Assembly (NCBI GenBank): GCA_943788835.1
Contig: CALSRU010000001.1
Location: 190,229-254,228, forward strand
Length of the DNA: 64,000 nt
Source of the DNA: an uncultured Pseudomonadales bacterium
Lineage (GTDB): Bacteria > Pseudomonadota > Gammaproteobacteria > Pseudomonadales > UBA7434
Direction: 5' to 3'
The notes under the pieces are model-generated. The model was not told the origin of the DNA. It did no database searches and saw only the letters and a program-made list of their open reading frames with translations. Numbering within the stretch: position 1 is the stretch's first letter; every line of letters begins with the position of its first letter. A program made the position numbers and the translations under genes. Positions 42,226-52,290 of the stretch are shown here, piece by piece.

Positions 42226-43515
42226 TTATTTATCTTGACTGGGTCGTGCGCTATTTTGGCGCTGCAATGTCATGACTAATGCTTTAATTGGGCCAATAGC
42301 TACATTTGTCTGCCCCGTTTCACCGAGTAGATAGAGCTGGGCGTAATACCAGCATTGCACCGCGTAGTCTTCAAGTGTTCGCAAAGTATGGTTACGCCGT
42401 AAAAAAGCTAACCAATTCGGCAGCACGCCTAGTTGATTCTCATAATTTGGCAAAGCATCGCCGCCTGATAGCAAGTGTGCTGGGCCATCGGTGGCAACAC
42501 ATAGAGGGCGCGCCAGGCCAATGATGTCGGCAGCGCCAGCATCAAGGGCCTGCTCCATTGCTGCGCGATGCCTAAAGCCGCCCGTTACCATTAATGGGAT
42601 ATCCAGTTGTTCACGCATCGCCTTGGCAAAGTCAACAAAATAAGCTTCGCGAGCGAGTGTAGACGGTGCGACGTAGGACTGTTGTTCAGGCGTTTCTAGA
42701 CCCTGAGCACCGAGTAATTTGGGTTGTTCGTAGGTTCCGCCTGACACTTCAATTAAATCGACACTGGCATGTTGCAGCCAGTGAGCTACTTGTAAACTTT
42801 CGTCAAAACTGAAGCCGCCCCGCTGAAAATCAGCACTGTTTAGCTTGACACATATCGGGTAACTGGCCCCAACGCTGACACGTATTTTTTTTACAATCTG
42901 TAATAAAAAGCGAGCTCTATTTTTTAGCGAACCGCCGTAATCATCATCCCTATGATTTGAGCGAGGGCTCAAAAATTGTGATACCAAGTAGCCATGAGCG
43001 GCATGAATTTGAACGCCGGTGAAGCCGGCTTCTTTTACTGCAAGAGCAGCTGTAGCGAAACCGTTAATGAGATTTTCAATTTCATCAGCCTGCATGGCTA
43101 CTGGTTGGCCAAATTGACCTCCCGGCATATTTAAGGGTATGGCCGATGGCGCACGCGGATGCGGATTTACGTTCTTCATCGTCTGCCGACCGGCATGACT
43201 GATTTGCGCCCAAAACTGCGTGTTATTTTGGGTGGCTGCTTGCGCCCATTGCGCAAGCGCCTTTTGCATTGCCGCGGAAGGAGGCGCGTCGATAATCACG
43301 TTGCCGGGGCGCTCTAAATGGTCGCGGTCTATTTGTATGTTGCCGCTCAGTAGCAGCCCGGCACCGCCTTTAGCCCAAATGCTATACAGACGAATCAGCT
43401 CAGGTGTTGGCAAGCCGGTTGCCGTGGCCATGCCTTCGGTCATGGCAGCTTTTGCCAATCTATTTCTAATAGTGCTACCGCAGGGTAACAATATTGCGCT
43501 GTCTAGGGCGGGCAT
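42226..43515 (-). CDS. Old yellow enzyme-type NADH:flavin oxidoreductase
   Basis: A 429-residue FMN TIM-barrel oxidoreductase that reduces activated C=C bonds or related acceptors. RLAKAAMTEGMA is the N-terminal FMN segment, GVQIHAAHGYLVSQFLSPRSNHRDDDYGG the central signature with catalytic His pair, and GADIIGLARPL the C-terminal FMN loop. It lacks the extra 4Fe-4S domain of 2,4-dienoyl-CoA reductases. It lies upstream (by 192 bp) of the KASIII gene in the opposite-order sense, on the same strand, but a separate promoter region intervenes; membership in the cluster is uncertain. Confidence 0.9.
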   Translation of the reverse strand: MPALDSAILLPCGSTIRNRLAKAAMTEGMATATGLPTPELIRLYSIWAKGGAGLLLSGNIQIDRDHLERPGNVIIDAPPSAAMQKALAQWAQAATQNNTQFWAQISHAGRQTMKNVNPHPRAPSAIPLNMPGGQFGQPVAMQADEIENLINGFATAALAVKEAGFTGVQIHAAHGYLVSQFLSPRSNHRDDDYGGSLKNRARFLLQIVKKIRVSVGASYPICVKLNSADFQRGGFSFDESLQVAHWLQHASVDLIEVSGGTYEQPKLLGAQGLETPEQQSYVAPSTLAREAYFVDFAKAMREQLDIPLMVTGGFRHRAAMEQALDAGAADIIGLARPLCVATDGPAHLLSGGDALPNYENQLGVLPNWLAFLRRNHTLRTLEDYAVQCWYYAQLYLLGETGQTNVAIGPIKALVMTLQRQNSARPSQDK

Positions 43516-43530
43516 AGGAAGCCTTGCTGA

Positions 43531-43992
43531 CTAATTTTCTTGGTAGCTTTTTGCTAACGCCTCATAGCGCTGCCGATTCAAGCCGCGATCAGAATACCCT
43601 GCTCTGCTTGCTGAGCGAAAATGAACTTGTTGCGTTAGGGCGTCGATATAGAATTCCACATCGTCATGGTATTTCATCAGTGGAGTGGTAAATACCGCAT
43701 AAATATAATCTGATGTATGGGTAATTATTTCGGCACCGCCATATTGTTTTATTGCTGCCTTAATAGCATTGTGCGTCGCGTCGGCGCTTTCTTTCATCGC
43801 CAAAGGCGGCACTCTTTTTTGTTCATCGGTTGTTTGGCTAGCTACCGAGTTGGGCCGACTACCTAGCTCCATCAATTTTCCGTTGACTACGCCAAGCTCC
43901 GGAGCGCGGCTATTTTGAAAATAGATGGCGCTAAAAGCGACGGCAATGAGTATGAGGACGGCAAGCAATATTTTAGCCACGAGAGACTCCAA
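43531..43992 (-). CDS. DUF1499 family membrane-anchored protein
   Basis: A 153-residue protein with one N-terminal transmembrane helix (about residues 7-27) and a DUF1499 domain: GGAEIITHTSDYIYAVFTTPLMKYHDDVEFYID and VHFRSASRAGYSDRGLNRQRYE near the C-terminus. Function is unknown. It lies 15 bp upstream of the old yellow enzyme gene and is probably co-transcribed with it. Confidence 0.85.
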   Translation of the reverse strand: MESLVAKILLAVLILIAVAFSAIYFQNSRAPELGVVNGKLMELGSRPNSVASQTTDEQKRVPPLAMKESADATHNAIKAAIKQYGGAEIITHTSDYIYAVFTTPLMKYHDDVEFYIDALTQQVHFRSASRAGYSDRGLNRQRYEALAKSYQEN

Positions 43993-44254
43993 GTTTATAG
44001 CGGGTGAAAAGATCGGGGTGAGCTGCCTTAAACTGTCGGCACTTAAATAATTATTTCGTCTACCTCCGACATTCTAAACCTTGCGTTGGCTTTTTGCAGT
44101 ACAAAACTAAAGCATTTTAGGTATTCATGGTATTTGCTCAATATTGGCGGGTCTATCTTTATGACCTGCTGCGTTTCAACGGATGCGGCATATCCTGAGT
44201 GCTTAGCACTGTGTTAAATTAATGGCGCACTTATTTTTGCTAGAGGAGTCGTCG

Positions 44255-44866
44255 ATGAGTTTTTATGAAGAGCATATGTTGCCGCATGTTATTAATTGCG
44301 CCTGCGGCATGAAGGCCGTAGCGAAGCAGCGCGAAAAAATAGTGCCGCAGGCGCGGGGCCAAGTATTAGAAGTGGGGATGGGTTCGGGCTTGAATCTGCC
44401 TTTTTACAATAACGATACCGTAGATTTTGTGTGGGGGCTAGAGCCTTCAAGCGGTATGCGCAGAAAAGCGCAGGCGAACATCGACGCGGCTTGCGTGGCA
44501 GTGCGCTGGCTGGATTTACCCGGCGAGCATATTCCGCTCGAAGATAATTCTGTCGATACTGTTTTACTCACTTATACCTTATGTACTATCCCAGATTGGT
44601 TTGCCGCACTCAAGCAAATGCAGCGTGTGCTTAAACCGGGCGGCAAAGTACTTTTTTGTGAGCATGGTGCCGCTCCCGATGAAAATACAAGGCGTTGGCA
44701 GCGGCGCATAGGGCCGCTTTGGAAAAAAATTGGCGGTGGCTGTCATCTCGATCGAGATATTCCACTACTTCTTCAAGAGTCCGGATTAGCAATAGAAAAA
44801 ATGGAAACCGGCTATATTAAAGGGCCCAAATTCACCGCTTATAATTATTGGGGGGTGGCTGCCTAA
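44255..44866 (+). CDS. Class I SAM-dependent methyltransferase
   Basis: A 203-residue methyltransferase of the UbiE/Mlp-like group. VLEVGMGSGLNLPFY is motif I; GLEPSSGMRRKA motif II; DNSVDTVLLTYTLCTIPD and LKPGGKVLFCEHG motifs III-IV. The tail ENTRRWQRRIGPLWKKIGGGCHLDRD with C-H-L-x-R is found in phospholipid and thiol methyltransferase-like proteins of this type. The substrate is unknown. The start is ATG at 44255 with AGAGGAG six bases upstream rather than the in-frame ATG at 44222. Convergent with yggX. Confidence 0.86.
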   Translation: MSFYEEHMLPHVINCACGMKAVAKQREKIVPQARGQVLEVGMGSGLNLPFYNNDTVDFVWGLEPSSGMRRKAQANIDAACVAVRWLDLPGEHIPLEDNSVDTVLLTYTLCTIPDWFAALKQMQRVLKPGGKVLFCEHGAAPDENTRRWQRRIGPLWKKIGGGCHLDRDIPLLLQESGLAIEKMETGYIKGPKFTAYNYWGVAA

Positions 44867-44896
44867 TGGGCAGCAGTAAAAAATTAATCGCGCTGA

Positions 44897-45172
44897 CTAA
44901 TCTGGTTTGCGCGGCACGTAACCTTCCGCTTGCTCGAACGCCTCTCCGGACAAGAATTTATTCATTTCGGCTTGTAAAAATGCTCGCGACTCTGCGTCGC
45001 GCATATTCAAATGTTTTTCGTTAATAAGCATAGTTTGGTGTTGCTGCCATTCTTCCCAGGCTTTTTTTGAGACCGTATCAAAAAGCTCTTGGCCTTTTGG
45101 CCCAGGGTAAGGAGGACGCTCAAGACCTTCTAAATTGGTTTGGTATTTGCGACAGAATATGATGCGTGTCAT
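44897..45172 (-). CDS. yggX: Oxidative damage protection protein YggX, Fe(2+) trafficking
   Basis: A 91-residue YggX protein, thought to handle cytosolic Fe(2+) and protect Fe-S clusters from superoxide. [31 protein letters not shown] at the start, with the conserved Cys7, and EGYVPRKP at the end are diagnostic. It lies 56 bp after mutY on the same strand, the classical mutY-yggX pair in gammaproteobacteria. Confidence 0.96.
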   Translation of the reverse strand: MTRIIFCRKYQTNLEGLERPPYPGPKGQELFDTVSKKAWEEWQQHQTMLINEKHLNMRDAESRAFLQAEMNKFLSGEAFEQAEGYVPRKPD

Positions 45173-45228
45173 AGGTTTCTCATTGTGGTGGTTTACTGAT
45201 TGCTCATGGTGTGCAAATTTTCTGTGAG

Positions 45229-46275
45229 TTAAGGCGCGATACTTTTTTCATTGGCATATTGCTGCAGCAGTTTTTTTATCGGCGCGGCAATACCGATATT
45301 GGGCGGCGTAGAGATGTTATACCAGAGCTGATTCGAAGCATCCATAGTGCCAGTAAATCGGCTGAGCTTGCAATGTACCGGTGTAATATCAAAATGATAG
45401 TGGCTGAAAGTATGCCTGAGCATAGGCCAAGTAGAATGGGTATCTAATTGCATGGCAGCATCAATTTCTAGCTCATTAGGCAAGCTCCATAATCCACCCC
45501 ACACGCCAGTTGGCGGCTTTTTAAAAAGTAAAATTTCGCCATCAGAATTTTCTATCAGCAATAGCTTGGCAGATTTTTTAGGCAGTACTTTTTTGGGCTT
45601 TTTTCCAGGTAGTTCATGCATCGTTTGTTTAGCATAAGCAACGCATGTTTTTATTACTGGGCAGTCACTGCATCGCGGCGTGCTACGTGTGCAGACTGTC
45701 GCACCTAAATCCATAATGGCTTGGGTGTAGTCTCTATTTCTCTGGGTCGGGGTGTGTTGCTCGGCGATTTGCCATAATTGTTTGGCTACCGACGCCTTGC
45801 CTGGCCAGCCATCAATATTATCGTGACGCGCTAGTACACGTTTTACATTACCATCGAGGATAGCGCAGGGGCTGTTAAATGCAATAGCGCAAATTGCGCC
45901 CGCCGTAGAGCGACCTATGCCGGGTAGGCTTTGCAACAAGTCAACATCATTGGGGAACTGACCAGAAAATTCATCTCGAATGCGCAGTGCTGTGGCGTGT
46001 AAGTTGCGTGCTCGCGAGTAATAACCAAGACCGCTCCAATGATGCATAACTTCGTCGGTGCTAGCAGAGGCCAGCGCGTCGACGTTTGCAAAACGTTGCA
46101 TGAAGCGCAAATAGTAGGGCGTGACTGTGTTGACCTGAGTTTGCTGCAGCATTATCTCAGAGACCCAAACTCGATAAGCATTGATAGACTGCTGCCAAGG
46201 CAAGTCTTTGCGTCCATGCAAGTCATACCATTGGAGAAGCTTTGACGAGAAATTATGAGTGTCTTTTTTTTTCAC
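45229..46275 (-). CDS. mutY: A/G-specific adenine glycosylase
   Basis: Removes adenine mispaired with 8-oxoguanine. The 348-residue protein has the catalytic Glu in [11 protein letters not shown], the helix-hairpin-helix [18 protein letters not shown] with the catalytic Asp in [13 protein letters not shown], the 4Fe-4S cluster cysteines in [17 protein letters not shown], and a C-terminal Nudix-like domain ([25 protein letters not shown]) that reads 8-oxoG. It starts [28 protein letters not shown], with the usual linker to PWQ. In an operon with yggX. Confidence 0.96.
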   Translation of the reverse strand: MKKKDTHNFSSKLLQWYDLHGRKDLPWQQSINAYRVWVSEIMLQQTQVNTVTPYYLRFMQRFANVDALASASTDEVMHHWSGLGYYSRARNLHATALRIRDEFSGQFPNDVDLLQSLPGIGRSTAGAICAIAFNSPCAILDGNVKRVLARHDNIDGWPGKASVAKQLWQIAEQHTPTQRNRDYTQAIMDLGATVCTRSTPRCSDCPVIKTCVAYAKQTMHELPGKKPKKVLPKKSAKLLLIENSDGEILLFKKPPTGVWGGLWSLPNELEIDAAMQLDTHSTWPMLRHTFSHYHFDITPVHCKLSRFTGTMDASNQLWYNISTPPNIGIAAPIKKLLQQYANEKSIAP

Positions 46276-46845
46276 AGGTAATCTTTTTTGTTAGTTTTTA
46301 GGCGAGAGTTTTGGAGCTATGCAGGCAACATTTCGCGCTCAATTAAAAATGCTTAGTAAGCTTTTAAGCTGACGATTGTCAACTTTTCCACTGGAATAAA
46401 CGCCAGCGAACATCACTTTGGATAGCTAAGTTTACATGCCCGGCTGCCTTCACTTGCGTGGCTAGCGCTAGTTGCATGGGTCCAATAGGTACATCAATCG
46501 TCGATCTGGCGTTTTGTAGCAGCGCTAAAATAAGGCTAATAATCATTACAGGGTACTTAACTCTGTGCGTAAAATTCAATAATGTGTCGGCTCTAGCGGG
46601 GTAATTTCGCGCTAGGGTAGATGTCTTCACCAGATATTGCTGAGAGGCTCGACGTGCGATATTGCCCGTTGATGTAATAGTTTACCTTTCTAGGCAGGCT
46701 ACAGCTTAAAAATCGCTTTAAATTTTTTGTAAAAAGCCCCTTTGCTGTATAATTTCCGGCCTCTTGTCGGCATGAACTTTATGTCGTCACTTCGCAGTTA
46801 TCGAGTGTGTAACGGCTCGACTTACAATTTAAAGCAGGGTAATGC
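46276..46845. other. 570-bp region between mutY and gpmA
   Basis: Upstream of mutY, where related genomes often carry an AsmA-like gene, I see none. An 83-codon minus-strand frame (46379-46630) has a hydrophobic stretch but no ribosome site or recognisable family and is probably spurious. TTGTAA (46727-46732) and TATAAT (46748-46753) are a likely gpmA promoter. Nothing else is clear. Confidence 0.45.
46727..46753 (+). promoter_or_regulatory. Sigma70-like promoter for gpmA
   Basis: TATAAT (46748-46753) is a perfect -10. TTGTAA 15 bp upstream (46727-46732) is a fair -35 at short spacing; TTTTGT at 46725-46730 gives 17 bp but weaker sequence. A start near 46760 would leave an 86-base leader for gpmA. 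Confidence 0.45.
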
Positions 46846-47595
46846 ATGTACAAGCTGGTTCTTCTTCGTCACGGTGAAAGCGTGTGGAATAAAGCCAACC
46901 GATTTACCGGTTGGTATGATGTCGATCTTAATGAAACTGGGGTGCAGCAAGCTAAGATGGCTGGGCAACTGCTGCGTGAACAGGATTTCGATTTTGATAT
47001 GACGTACACCTCGGTGCTCGTGCGGGCGGTGCGAACGCATTGGCTCGCACTTGAGGAAATGGGCTTATTACATGCGCCGGTTGAGCGTAATTGGCGACTT
47101 AATGAGCGCCACTATGGGGCCTTGACTGGATTGAACAAGGCTGAAACTGCCGCAGCGCATGGCGACGAGCAGGTTAAAATTTGGCGCCGAAGCTTCGCCA
47201 CGCCACCGCCACCGGTCGAGCTCGGTAGCGAGTATTTTCCTGGCAATGACTCTCGCTACCAAGGTATCGATCGGGCAATTTTGCCACGCGGTGAGAGCCT
47301 AGCGCTGACCATCGACCGTGTGATGCCCTATTGGCACGATACTATTCGGCCGACCATCTTATCGGGTAAAAAGGTCTTGATTGTGGCGCATGGCAACAGC
47401 TTGCGTGCGTTGGTCAAGTATCTAGATGGCATCACCGATGACGATATTGTGAGCCTTAACATTCCCACTGGCGTGCCGTTGGTGTATGAACTCGATGCTG
47501 ATCTTAAGCCCATAGGAAGCAAATATTTGGGTGACCCCGCTACGATTAAGGCAATGGTCGATGCAGTGGCGAAGCAAGGTGCCGCGCAGGTTTGA
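46846..47595 (+). CDS. gpmA: 2,3-bisphosphoglycerate-dependent phosphoglycerate mutase
   Basis: Interconverts 3- and 2-phosphoglycerate in glycolysis and gluconeogenesis. The 249-residue dPGM has [25 protein letters not shown] with the phosphorylated His9, [28 protein letters not shown] (catalytic Glu), and [17 protein letters not shown] with the second His. It lies upstream of the hisBHAF genes. In gammaproteobacterial relatives the cofactor-independent GpmI often occurs in the envC neighbourhood; in this window that slot is empty and GpmA may be the replacement. Confidence 0.95.
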   Translation: MYKLVLLRHGESVWNKANRFTGWYDVDLNETGVQQAKMAGQLLREQDFDFDMTYTSVLVRAVRTHWLALEEMGLLHAPVERNWRLNERHYGALTGLNKAETAAAHGDEQVKIWRRSFATPPPPVELGSEYFPGNDSRYQGIDRAILPRGESLALTIDRVMPYWHDTIRPTILSGKKVLIVAHGNSLRALVKYLDGITDDDIVSLNIPTGVPLVYELDADLKPIGSKYLGDPATIKAMVDAVAKQGAAQV

Positions 47596-47823
47596 GGGCT
47601 AAAAGGGGCTTTTGTGTTCAAATAAGCCGATATGCTCAAAAAGGCTTCAGCTTTTGTGCAAATGGTAATCGTCACAGATGCCGGTAGCAGCCGCTTCTCT
47701 TATACTGGAGATAACAACTTGTGGATAGCGGATCAGGCGCTAGTTGGCTTCGGCTCAATCGCGCGATACCGCCCCCTCAAATGAGCGGTCATTATTCAAT
47801 TTTATAGGTAATCTATAGCAACT

Positions 47824-48423
47824 ATGTCTGAATCTCAGCGCACTGCCAGCGTCTCCCGCGATACGCTCGAAACACAAATTTCCGTTGAAATTAATCTCGA
47901 TGGCACCGGTGCCGTCGCATTTGCTACCGGCATTCCTTTTTTAGAGCATATGCTCGATCAGATAGGCCGTCATGGCTTGATTGATATGCAAATCAAAGCC
48001 GCTGGTGACTTACACATTGATGACCATCACACGGTTGAAGACGTTGGCATTACCTTAGGCCAAGCTTTTACAAAAGCCCTTGGAGATAAAAAAGGTATTC
48101 GTCGATATGGCCATGCTTATGTGCCGCTAGATGAAGCGTTGTCACGGGTGGTGCTCGACATTTCAGGCCGGCCAGGATTGACGTTTAACGTGCCTTTTAC
48201 GCGCTCATCGGTGGGCGGTTTTGATGTTGATTTGTTTCATGAGTTCTTTCAGGGCTTTACTAATCATGCCTTGGTTACGTTACACGTTGATTGCTTGCGC
48301 GGAGAAAACTCGCACCATCAAATCGAAACCGTGTTTAAGGCATTTGGTCGAGCATTGAGAATGGCACTCGAGCCAGACCCACGAATGCTTGGTGTTATGC
48401 CATCGACCAAGGGCACGTTGTAG
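47824..48423 (+). CDS. hisB: Imidazoleglycerol-phosphate dehydratase
   Basis: Dehydrates imidazole glycerol phosphate in histidine synthesis. This is the 199-residue dehydratase alone, without the N-terminal histidinol phosphatase present in E. coli HisB. Manganese-binding motifs are complete: [28 protein letters not shown] and [19 protein letters not shown]. First gene of a hisB-hisH-hisA-hisF series; a 175-bp gap with a weak hairpin separates it from hisH. Confidence 0.97.
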   Translation: MSESQRTASVSRDTLETQISVEINLDGTGAVAFATGIPFLEHMLDQIGRHGLIDMQIKAAGDLHIDDHHTVEDVGITLGQAFTKALGDKKGIRRYGHAYVPLDEALSRVVLDISGRPGLTFNVPFTRSSVGGFDVDLFHEFFQGFTNHALVTLHVDCLRGENSHHQIETVFKAFGRALRMALEPDPRMLGVMPSTKGTL

Positions 48424-48430
48424 GTTCCAC

Positions 48431-48451
48431 GCAGCCTTTTAAAAGGCATGC
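48431..48451 (+). terminator. Possible weak terminator or hairpin after hisB
   Basis: GCAGCCTTTT-AAAAGGCATGC forms an imperfect stem with TGTTTTG after it, 8 bp past the hisB stop. It has no proper loop beyond the central AAA/TTT and one bulge, so it may only partly attenuate read-through into hisH. Confidence 0.3.
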
Positions 48452-48598
48452 TGTTTTGTAATACACTCTGTTCTGCACGCCTTTATATGAGCTGCGCTAC
48501 GCCAAAGATTTGAGGTGCTTGCCTCACTGAGGCGACTGCATTAGCGATACTATGAGTCGCTGCTTACAGATTACGTTAGTTTTTTCCGGAAGTTTCAC

Positions 48599-49273
48599 AT
48601 GACCACAGCCGTTGATGTCGCGGTAATTGACTATGGTATGGGTAATTTGCACTCGGTTGCAAAGGCTCTGCAGCGGGTTGCGCCCAAAGCCAATGTTTGG
48701 GTCGGCGATGACCCAGCTATCATTCGTCGTGCCAATCGGGTTGTCTACCCAGGGGTAGGTGCTATCCGTGATTGTATGGGTGAGGTGCGGCGCAGGGGCC
48801 TCGATGAGGTGATAGTTGAAGTGGCACGTAGTAAACCCTTGCTAGGTATTTGCGTAGGTATGCAGGGCTTAATGCATCACTCTAGCGAGAATAACGGTAT
48901 CGATTGCCTTGATGTTTTTCCCGATGAAGTGGTTTTTTTCGGCGATGCATTTGCTAAGGAATCTTGCCTTAGTAGTGCGGAGCAGCGGTTGAAAGTGCCT
49001 CACATGGGCTGGAACACGGTGCAGCAGTGCCATTCGCATCCTTTGTGGAAGGGTATCAAGAATAACGCTCGATTTTATTTTGTGCACAGTTATTTTGTTA
49101 ACGCCAAAAGTTGCTTATCTACGGTGGGAATAACGCAGTATGGTCTAGATATAGCAGCTGCAATAGCGCGAGATAATATTTTTGCGGTGCAGTTTCATCC
49201 AGAAAAAAGCCATCGTGATGGCCTACAACTTCTTGATAATTTTATGCAGTGGGACGGAAACTATTCATGCTGA
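48599..49273 (+). CDS. hisH: Imidazole glycerol phosphate synthase subunit HisH
   Basis: Glutaminase subunit that delivers ammonia to HisF. The 224-residue class I amidotransferase carries [14 protein letters not shown], the nucleophile elbow [11 protein letters not shown] (Cys near 84) and the Cys-His-Glu partner [10 protein letters not shown] at the end. LGICVGMQ corresponds to the canonical G-x-C-x-G. Its stop overlaps the hisA start: ATG at 49267, TGA at 49271-49273. Confidence 0.96.
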   Translation: MTTAVDVAVIDYGMGNLHSVAKALQRVAPKANVWVGDDPAIIRRANRVVYPGVGAIRDCMGEVRRRGLDEVIVEVARSKPLLGICVGMQGLMHHSSENNGIDCLDVFPDEVVFFGDAFAKESCLSSAEQRLKVPHMGWNTVQQCHSHPLWKGIKNNARFYFVHSYFVNAKSCLSTVGITQYGLDIAAAIARDNIFAVQFHPEKSHRDGLQLLDNFMQWDGNYSC

Positions 49274-50019
49274 TTATTCCAGCGATTGATTTAAAAGATG
49301 GGCAATGCGTGCGCCTCAAGCAGGGTGTTATGGAGGACTCAACGGTTTTTTCTGATGATCCAGTAGCAATGGCCGAGCGCTGGGTGGCGGCTGGTGCTCG
49401 ACGCCTACATTTAGTTGATCTTAATGGTGCGTTTGATGGCGTGCCTGTTAATGACGCTGCAGTAAAAGCTATTGCGGCGGCGTATCCCGATTTACCGATA
49501 CAGATAGGCGGCGGCATTCGCTCGCTTAAAACGATTGAAGCTTATTTGTTAGCCGGTGTTAATTATTTAATTATTGGCACCCAAGCGGTTAAGCAGCCGG
49601 AGTTTGTTAACGAGGCTTGTAAGGCCTTTCCTGGTCATATTATTGTGGGGCTCGATGCTAAGGCCGGGCTTGTGGCGACCGATGGATGGGCCGAGGTTTC
49701 AAAGGTGCAGGCGACTGATTTGGCAAAACAATTCGAACAGGCTGGGGTATCAGCTATTGTTTATACCGATATCAGTCGTGATGGAATGATGCAGGGCGTG
49801 AATGTCGAGGCCACGGTGGCTATGGCTGAGGCATCGAGTATTCCGGTGATCGCTTCAGGTGGCATTACCAACATGCAGGATATCGTTGCATTGCGAGCAG
49901 TCGCGAGATCAGGTGATGATTTAGATGCCGGCGCCGGTATTATTGGCGCGATAACTGGTCGCGCTATTTATGAAGGCACGCTTGATGTTGCTGAGGCGCA
50001 AAATTATTGCGATCAATAG
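49267..50019 (+). CDS. hisA: Phosphoribosylformimino-AICAR ribotide isomerase
   Basis: TIM-barrel Amadori isomerase of the histidine pathway, 250 residues. [20 protein letters not shown] at the start has the catalytic Asp in [21 protein letters not shown] and [14 protein letters not shown] (second catalytic Asp) follow, plus SGGITNMQD and AIYEGTLD near the end. The start is ATG at 49267, inside the last codons of hisH (7-base overlap), not the upstream in-frame ATG at 49249. Confidence 0.97.
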   Translation: MLIIPAIDLKDGQCVRLKQGVMEDSTVFSDDPVAMAERWVAAGARRLHLVDLNGAFDGVPVNDAAVKAIAAAYPDLPIQIGGGIRSLKTIEAYLLAGVNYLIIGTQAVKQPEFVNEACKAFPGHIIVGLDAKAGLVATDGWAEVSKVQATDLAKQFEQAGVSAIVYTDISRDGMMQGVNVEATVAMAEASSIPVIASGGITNMQDIVALRAVARSGDDLDAGAGIIGAITGRAIYEGTLDVAEAQNYCDQ

Positions 50020-50090
50020 GCGTGTTGGCGTACTAGCCTTATATAATGATGCACCTGTCTTTGCTATTCACTGTTAAATAGATTTCTCTT

Positions 50091-50894
50091 ATGCCGCTCG
50101 CTAAACGCATTATTCCTTGTCTTGATGTTGATAACGGTCGTGTTGTCAAAGGTGTTCAGTTCGTTGATATACGCGATGCTGGTGACCCCGTTGAGGTGGC
50201 CCGTCGCTATAATGAGCAAGGCGCCGATGAAATCACTTTTCTCGATATTACTGCCAGCCACGAAGGTCGCGATACAACGCTTCATACGGTAGAGCGTATG
50301 GCCAGTGAAGTCTTTATTCCGCTTACCGTTGGCGGCGGCGTGCGTGAGCTTGAGGACATTCGGCGGCTATTAAATGCTGGGGCCGATAAAGTGGCGATTA
50401 ATACAGCCGCTATTTTTAATCCAAAATTTGTTCGAGAAGCAGCTGAGCGATTTGGTTCGCAGTGCATTGTGGTGGCTATTGATGCCAAGCAGGTCAGTGC
50501 TCCTAGCTATGCGCATGCAAATGATCAGCTTGGTAGTGGCGGCCGCTGGGAGATTTTTACCCATGGTGGCCGCAAGCCTACTGGCCTTGATGCGGTTGAG
50601 TGGGCCGTTAAAATGGTGGGTTATGGGGCAGGTGAAATACTGTTAACCAGCATGGATCAAGATGGCGTGAAGCAAGGTTTTGATCTGGCATTGACGCATC
50701 GCGTGTGTGCCGCGGTTAACGTTCCTGTTATTGCTTCTGGCGGTGTCGGCAGCTTACAACATTTAGCCGATGGCGTGAGTGTTGGCGGTGCGGACGCAGT
50801 GCTCGCCGCCAGCATCTTCCATTTTGGCGAATACACTGTTGCCCAGGCTAAGCAGTATATGGCCGAGCGCGGTATTGAGATGAGACTATTGTAG
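50091..50894 (+). CDS. hisF: Imidazole glycerol phosphate synthase subunit HisF
   Basis: Cyclase subunit of IGP synthase, 267 residues, that joins ammonia from HisH to PRFAR to make IGP and [25 protein letters not shown] has the first catalytic Asp; [39 protein letters not shown] (second Asp) and [30 protein letters not shown] complete the TIM barrel. It lies 71 bp after hisA and ends the hisBHAF series. Confidence 0.97.
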   Translation: MPLAKRIIPCLDVDNGRVVKGVQFVDIRDAGDPVEVARRYNEQGADEITFLDITASHEGRDTTLHTVERMASEVFIPLTVGGGVRELEDIRRLLNAGADKVAINTAAIFNPKFVREAAERFGSQCIVVAIDAKQVSAPSYAHANDQLGSGGRWEIFTHGGRKPTGLDAVEWAVKMVGYGAGEILLTSMDQDGVKQGFDLALTHRVCAAVNVPVIASGGVGSLQHLADGVSVGGADAVLAASIFHFGEYTVAQAKQYMAERGIEMRLL

Positions 50895-50964
50895 TTAATC
50901 GTTGCAAAATACAGCGGTGTAAAGCGTTGAGTGCGCGGCCCCCAAAGACGGTCTTGAGTTTGAC

Positions 50965-51192
50965 TCAGCTTTGCATTGCGGTAACGAGCTTGGCTTTGAT
51001 TCTCGGTTTCGCTAATGCCATAAAATCTAGGTAGTCATTCAGCCCCATATTAGCCGACTCTAGAGTGGCAAATGGGCCTACCGAAGAGCCCTCGCGGGTG
51101 GCAAAAAACCATTCGCTACTCATCGAATAAAAGCGTTCGCAGCGGCCTGGAACCGAGCCGTTTTCGCCTTTTCTGTATGTTGGTGTGCTCAT
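50965..51192 (-). CDS. Small DUF6316-like hypothetical protein
   Basis: A 75-residue soluble protein. MSTPTYRKGENGSVPGRCERFYSMSSEWFFATREGSSVGPF and a short C-terminal helix resemble small proteins of marine gammaproteobacteria annotated DUF6316. There is no clear catalytic motif. It stands alone, convergent with hisF (70 bp apart). Confidence 0.6.
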   Translation of the reverse strand: MSTPTYRKGENGSVPGRCERFYSMSSEWFFATREGSSVGPFATLESANMGLNDYLDFMALAKPRIKAKLVTAMQS

Positions 51193-51393
51193 AGCGTCGA
51201 TTGATCCTAGTGGCCGAATGTTCGGACTTTAGGCTGAAATACGCCGTGATTGTACTTGAAAACCGGTAAAGAAATATATTCAAAATGCCCCAAAACCGCC
51301 AACTCGCCTTAGTTTAGATGCTGCAACCGGTACATTGCTTGTTTTCCCGATATTGGGGCGGGTATAAATGGAGTGATGAGTCAGATTTAGACG

Positions 51394-52218
51394 CTATTGC
51401 AGGGCGAGTTGCTTGGCTGCCTGCCGGTAGTTGACTGCCTCGCTAGCTCGAACCAGTGAATAGCCTTGCCGGCTAAGTATAGGCAACTGCTGCTCCAAAA
51501 AATCCAATGTTGACTGATAGGGGTGAGCAATAACCACCGCTATACCGTCTTGCCGCGCCATGCGCTTGGCTTTGTTAAAAGCGGCTTGGATAGCAGCTGG
51601 CGCAGGGTCATGGTCGAGGAATATATCGCGTGCAATGTACGGTACTTGGTTGTTAATAGCCGCTGCAGCGGCCTGGCCGTTAGTCACCGTTTTGCTATCA
51701 ATATAGTAATACCCTTGCCGTGCCAGTTCGGTCATTAGCCAATGCATTTGACTGGGAAGGGTCGTCAAATAGCTCCCCATATGATTGCTTAAGCCGCGAG
51801 CATGCGGCACGTGCTCTAATGCTGAGCGAACGGCCGCTAAAAATTCATATTTTTCTAGCCCGGCCACTAATCCTCCTGGGCCTAGCTTATTGCCCAGCTG
51901 AGATTCCATTGGCATGTGTACAATAATCTCTTTATTTGAGCGCGAACTGATGGCTTGGCGAGCTAAACGTTCAGCCACAGGTGTATGTGGGAGGATGGCG
52001 TAGGTAATAGCGCCGGGAAGGTCAATGGCGCGCTGACCTAGCGGTAGGTTGTAGCCAATGTCATCTATGATAATGGCAAGACGCGCGCCGGATGGAGTCG
52101 GCGAAACAAAAGTGGTGTTTTCATGTTGGTTATTTTGAGCTTGTGCACACGCCAAATATAAGAAGGCTATACCGCACCATAAATACTGTAAACCCCAGCT
52201 CAAACCACGATGTGGCAT
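51394..52218 (-). CDS. yibQ: Divergent polysaccharide deacetylase family protein (YibQ-like)
   Basis: A 274-residue secreted protein with an N-terminal signal peptide (YLWCGIAFLYLACAQAQ). RLAIIIDDIGYN with the acidic metal motif, and SNHMGSYLTT, YYIDSKTV, DHDPAPAAI and VVIAHPYQSTLDF are the divergent polysaccharide deacetylase (YibQ) signatures. It is a periplasmic TIM-barrel protein whose deacetylase activity is unproven. It is in an operon with ctpA (72 bp) and envC, as in Pseudomonas and relatives. Confidence 0.88.
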   Translation of the reverse strand: MPHRGLSWGLQYLWCGIAFLYLACAQAQNNQHENTTFVSPTPSGARLAIIIDDIGYNLPLGQRAIDLPGAITYAILPHTPVAERLARQAISSRSNKEIIVHMPMESQLGNKLGPGGLVAGLEKYEFLAAVRSALEHVPHARGLSNHMGSYLTTLPSQMHWLMTELARQGYYYIDSKTVTNGQAAAAAINNQVPYIARDIFLDHDPAPAAIQAAFNKAKRMARQDGIAVVIAHPYQSTLDFLEQQLPILSRQGYSLVRASEAVNYRQAAKQLALQ

Positions 52219-52290
52219 AACGCAATAACCTCTAATTTTTACAGCACAGTTTTAAAGTTTGGCTGACTTGTCTCTAAAGTACTAGGCGGG

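Noticed and set aside
46379-46630. 83-codon minus-strand frame between mutY and gpmA
   Set aside because: No ribosome binding site, no recognisable domain and an unconvincing composition; treated as spurious.
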